DNA from: Mesorhizobium sp. AR07
Lineage (GTDB): Bacteria > Pseudomonadota > Alphaproteobacteria > Rhizobiales > Rhizobiaceae
NCBI RefSeq assembly: GCF_024746815.1
Contig: NZ_CP080527.1
Span: 1 to 64,000, forward strand
Direction of reading: 5' to 3'
DNA: 64,000 nt
In this document: positions 62,551 through 64,000 of the stretch, in pieces
How positions within the stretch are numbered: the stretch's first letter is position 1
How the letters are laid out: every line of letters starts with the position of its first letter
Position numbers and translations under genes: made by a program
Notes under the pieces: model-generated
What the model was told of the DNA's origin: nothing
The model's input: only the letters and a program-made list of their open reading frames with translations
Database searches by the model: none

Positions 62551-63149
62551 TGAAACCTGGCTTCGCCGCCGCCGGAATTCTCGCGGCCGTCCTCGCCAGT
62601 GTTCCGGCACTGGCCGAGGACAAATCCAATCCCTGGTTTCCGATCCCCGCCACGGCATCGTTCAGCACCGGCGACACCTGGACCTATGCCGGCGAGACCC
62701 ACCGTCTCTACGGCGTTCAAGCCTGCCTGCGACGCACATATTTCACAAATGGCGCAGGGGGGCATGTCGATTGCGGGGAGGCAAGCCTTGCAATGCTCGT
62801 CTCTCTCATCCGGGATCTCAAACCTCAATGCTACACGGCCGCTTGGCAGGCCGCGACCAAAACGCGCTTCGTGGTTTGCGTCGCGCAGCCTACTTCAGGA
62901 TCCGCGGCCGGTTCTCGCATCGATCTCGGCACGGCGCTGATCTCGACCGGCTGGGCGTTCGCGGCCGTCACTCCGAACGGCGCTCCGGTCCATGCTCCCT
63001 ATATCGTCGCGCAGGAGGTCGCTAAAAAGCAGCACCTTGGCCTGTGGCAGTTTGCCGACGTGCCCGATCCGAATGCCATCATCCTCCGCGATATCCGAAA
63101 CGCATCTAACCAGGCTGGTCAGTCTTCGAATCCGCCTGCAAATCGATAA
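62550..63149 (+). CDS. Secreted staphylococcal-nuclease-like protein
   Basis: A 199-aa exported protein with signal MKPGFAAAGILAAVLASVPA. The body resembles an SNase/thermonuclease OB-fold (TGDTWTYAGETHRLYGVQAC, SRIDLGTALISTGWAFA, EEVAKKQHLGLWQ-type end), but the acidic and Arg catalytic residues are not clearly placed, so activity is open. It overlaps the TrbM-like gene by one base and the next gene (opposite strand) by 44 bases. Confidence 0.65.
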   Translation: MKPGFAAAGILAAVLASVPALAEDKSNPWFPIPATASFSTGDTWTYAGETHRLYGVQACLRRTYFTNGAGGHVDCGEASLAMLVSLIRDLKPQCYTAAWQAATKTRFVVCVAQPTSGSAAGSRIDLGTALISTGWAFAAVTPNGAPVHAPYIVAQEVAKKQHLGLWQFADVPDPNAIILRDIRNASNQAGQSSNPPANR

Positions 63150-63390
63150 CCGGTCCCCGGCGCGTTGGATCATACTGTACATTCTGCTGAGGCCATCGCC
63201 GGACCACGAACGCGACGGCAAGCGCAATCGCCGAAATCAATCCGAGAACAATAGCCGCGATCAGCCCCGGCTCTCGCCAAAACGATAGACTGTCCCACTG
63301 GTTCAAAAGCCGGGCGCCGGACAGCACCAAAATGAGGACTGTTGCGATGACAATGCCCGTTCCCGGATCCATGTCGAATTTCTTCAGCAT
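63106..63390 (-). CDS. Small two-helix membrane protein
   Basis: A 94-aa protein, MLKKFDMDPGTGIVIATVLI, with two hydrophobic helices (about 12-27 and 43-64) and a hydrophilic tail. ATG 63390 is preceded by GGAGAAAGC. Unknown; its place next to T4SS genes suggests an accessory or entry-exclusion role. It overlaps convergently the nuclease-like gene. Confidence 0.6.
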   Translation of the reverse strand: MLKKFDMDPGTGIVIATVLILVLSGARLLNQWDSLSFWREPGLIAAIVLGLISAIALAVAFVVRRWPQQNVQYDPTRRGPVIDLQADSKTDQPG

Positions 63391-63538
63391 CGCTTTCTCC
63401 TTTTCGCACCCCCTGGTCACGGCCCCGATCAACGGTCGCTTTTAGCGTAAACACCGGCGCCAGGCGCAAGCCCCTAGGCTCAGCCTGCCCTCTGGGTGCG
63501 CCAGCCGTCGCCCGCGCTTCGGCTTTTCAGTTGTTCGG

Positions 63539-64000
63539 TCAATATTCCAAAGCCTGCCTGCCGGGCGGAGCCGAAAGCCGCTGCTGTTTGCCCGGTAGCG
63601 CCGGTCTGGGGCCGCTTGCGTCCCAGCGCCAGGTCTCGAGCTCGCAGCTTGAAATCAGATGGTCGAATTCCGCCCGTACCGCCTCCTTGGCATCGTGCGG
63701 TACGACAAAAAGCGCGGTTCCCTGTTGGTCAACGTCGGTCAGAAGACCGAACGCCATCGGCACCGCTGGCAGCACGTTGTAGCGCAACGTTTTCACAAAC
63801 CGCCGATGCTCCCCGGTCAGGACCTCGATCAATTCCTTTTCGTCGTTGTGCTGAAACGGAATCCAATTTTCCGTCACGTTCATAAAGCCGATTTCGTCGA
63901 TCGACAGAATGCCGGACGGCATCTGCATGACCGTTGCGATGGTGATCAGGTGCGAATTTTCGTGCAGTCGCCACAGGTCGAATTCCGCTGCAAAGCGCTT
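63539..64000 (-). CDS. DUF1173-type protein, C-terminal part (truncated by window)
   Basis: The frame is open to the right edge; 153 residues are present. HLITIATVMQMPSGILSIDE then VTENWIPFQHNDEKELIEVL and RRFVKTLRYNVLPAVPMAFG resemble the C-terminal region of DUF1173 proteins, large conserved proteins encoded beside rhizobial virB operons. The remainder of the gene lies beyond 64000. Function unknown. Confidence 0.65.
   Translation of the reverse strand, partial: KRFAAEFDLWRLHENSHLITIATVMQMPSGILSIDEIGFMNVTENWIPFQHNDEKELIEVLTGEHRRFVKTLRYNVLPAVPMAFGLLTDVDQQGTALFVVPHDAKEAVRAEFDHLISSCELETWRWDASGPRPALPGKQQRLSAPPGRQALEY

Noticed and set aside
1..64000. CRISPR array, tRNA, rRNA, integrase, complete insertion sequence
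   Set aside because: I looked for regularly spaced repeats, tRNA cloverleaf/CCA ends and recombinase or transposase motifs and saw none I could support.

Overview
The window reads as part of a GC-rich alphaproteobacterial accessory replicon or integrative conjugative element, most likely from the Rhizobiales (Rhizobium/Mesorhizobium-type). The reasons are the gene families present (MucR/Ros regulator, DUF736, DUF1419, DUF3085, DUF7007, DUF1173, a plasmid-type ParB, ArdC, and a VirB/VirD4 transfer system with VirC1-like ParA) and the dense GC-rich coding. No rRNA, tRNA, CRISPR array, replication initiator or integrase is visible, so plasmid and ICE cannot be told apart here.

Region 1 (1-15.5 kb) is a five-gene, translationally coupled (+) operon that looks like an anti-phage or DNA-modification system: a 1715-aa DEAD-type helicase with a DUF1998-like zinc C-terminus, a SNF2 helicase, an Eco57I/PglX-like adenine methyltransferase, an SMC/Rad50-like ATPase with a CxxC hook, and an HNH nuclease. 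It resembles DISARM class 1 in its helicase, SNF2 and adenine methylase parts. It differs in having one long helicase in place of separate DrmA and DrmB, no phospholipase-D DrmC, and an added ATPase/HNH pair.

Region 2 (15.5-23.6 kb) holds a cold-shock-domain gene and three c-di-GMP proteins: a PAS-GGEEL cyclase with an intact I-site, a GAF-GGDEF-EAL protein, and a membrane protein with a degenerate GGDEF and intact EAL. Between them lie a decayed MFS exporter and a broken cspA, so this is a patched junction between modules.

Region 3 (24-43.7 kb) is the conserved cargo and establishment block of rhizobial conjugative elements: DUF3991/TOPRIM, DUF1419, DUF3085, a 1696-aa DarB-like methyltransferase-helicase, MucR, ParB, DUF7007, PhnA-like, ArdC, DUF736, DUF2130 and WGR genes. 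They are separated by long GC-rich leaders, hairpins and inverted repeats, with fragments of cspA, an XRE regulator and a sunset-domain gene in the gaps.

Region 4 (43.9-64 kb) is the conjugation module: ParA plus a ribbon-helix-helix protein, a repeat-rich divergent control region, MobC-like and relaxase genes, a HigBA/RelE-type toxin-antitoxin pair, VirD4, and a nearly complete virB set in the order VirB1-2-3-4-(VirB5-like)-5-7-6-8-9-10-11 read right to left. A divergent pair (TrbM-like and nuclease-like secreted proteins) and the C-terminal part of a DUF1173 protein follow. Relaxase, coupling protein and T4SS would transfer the element; ArdC and the DarB-like protein may shield it on entry; the Region 1 operon may then defend the host.
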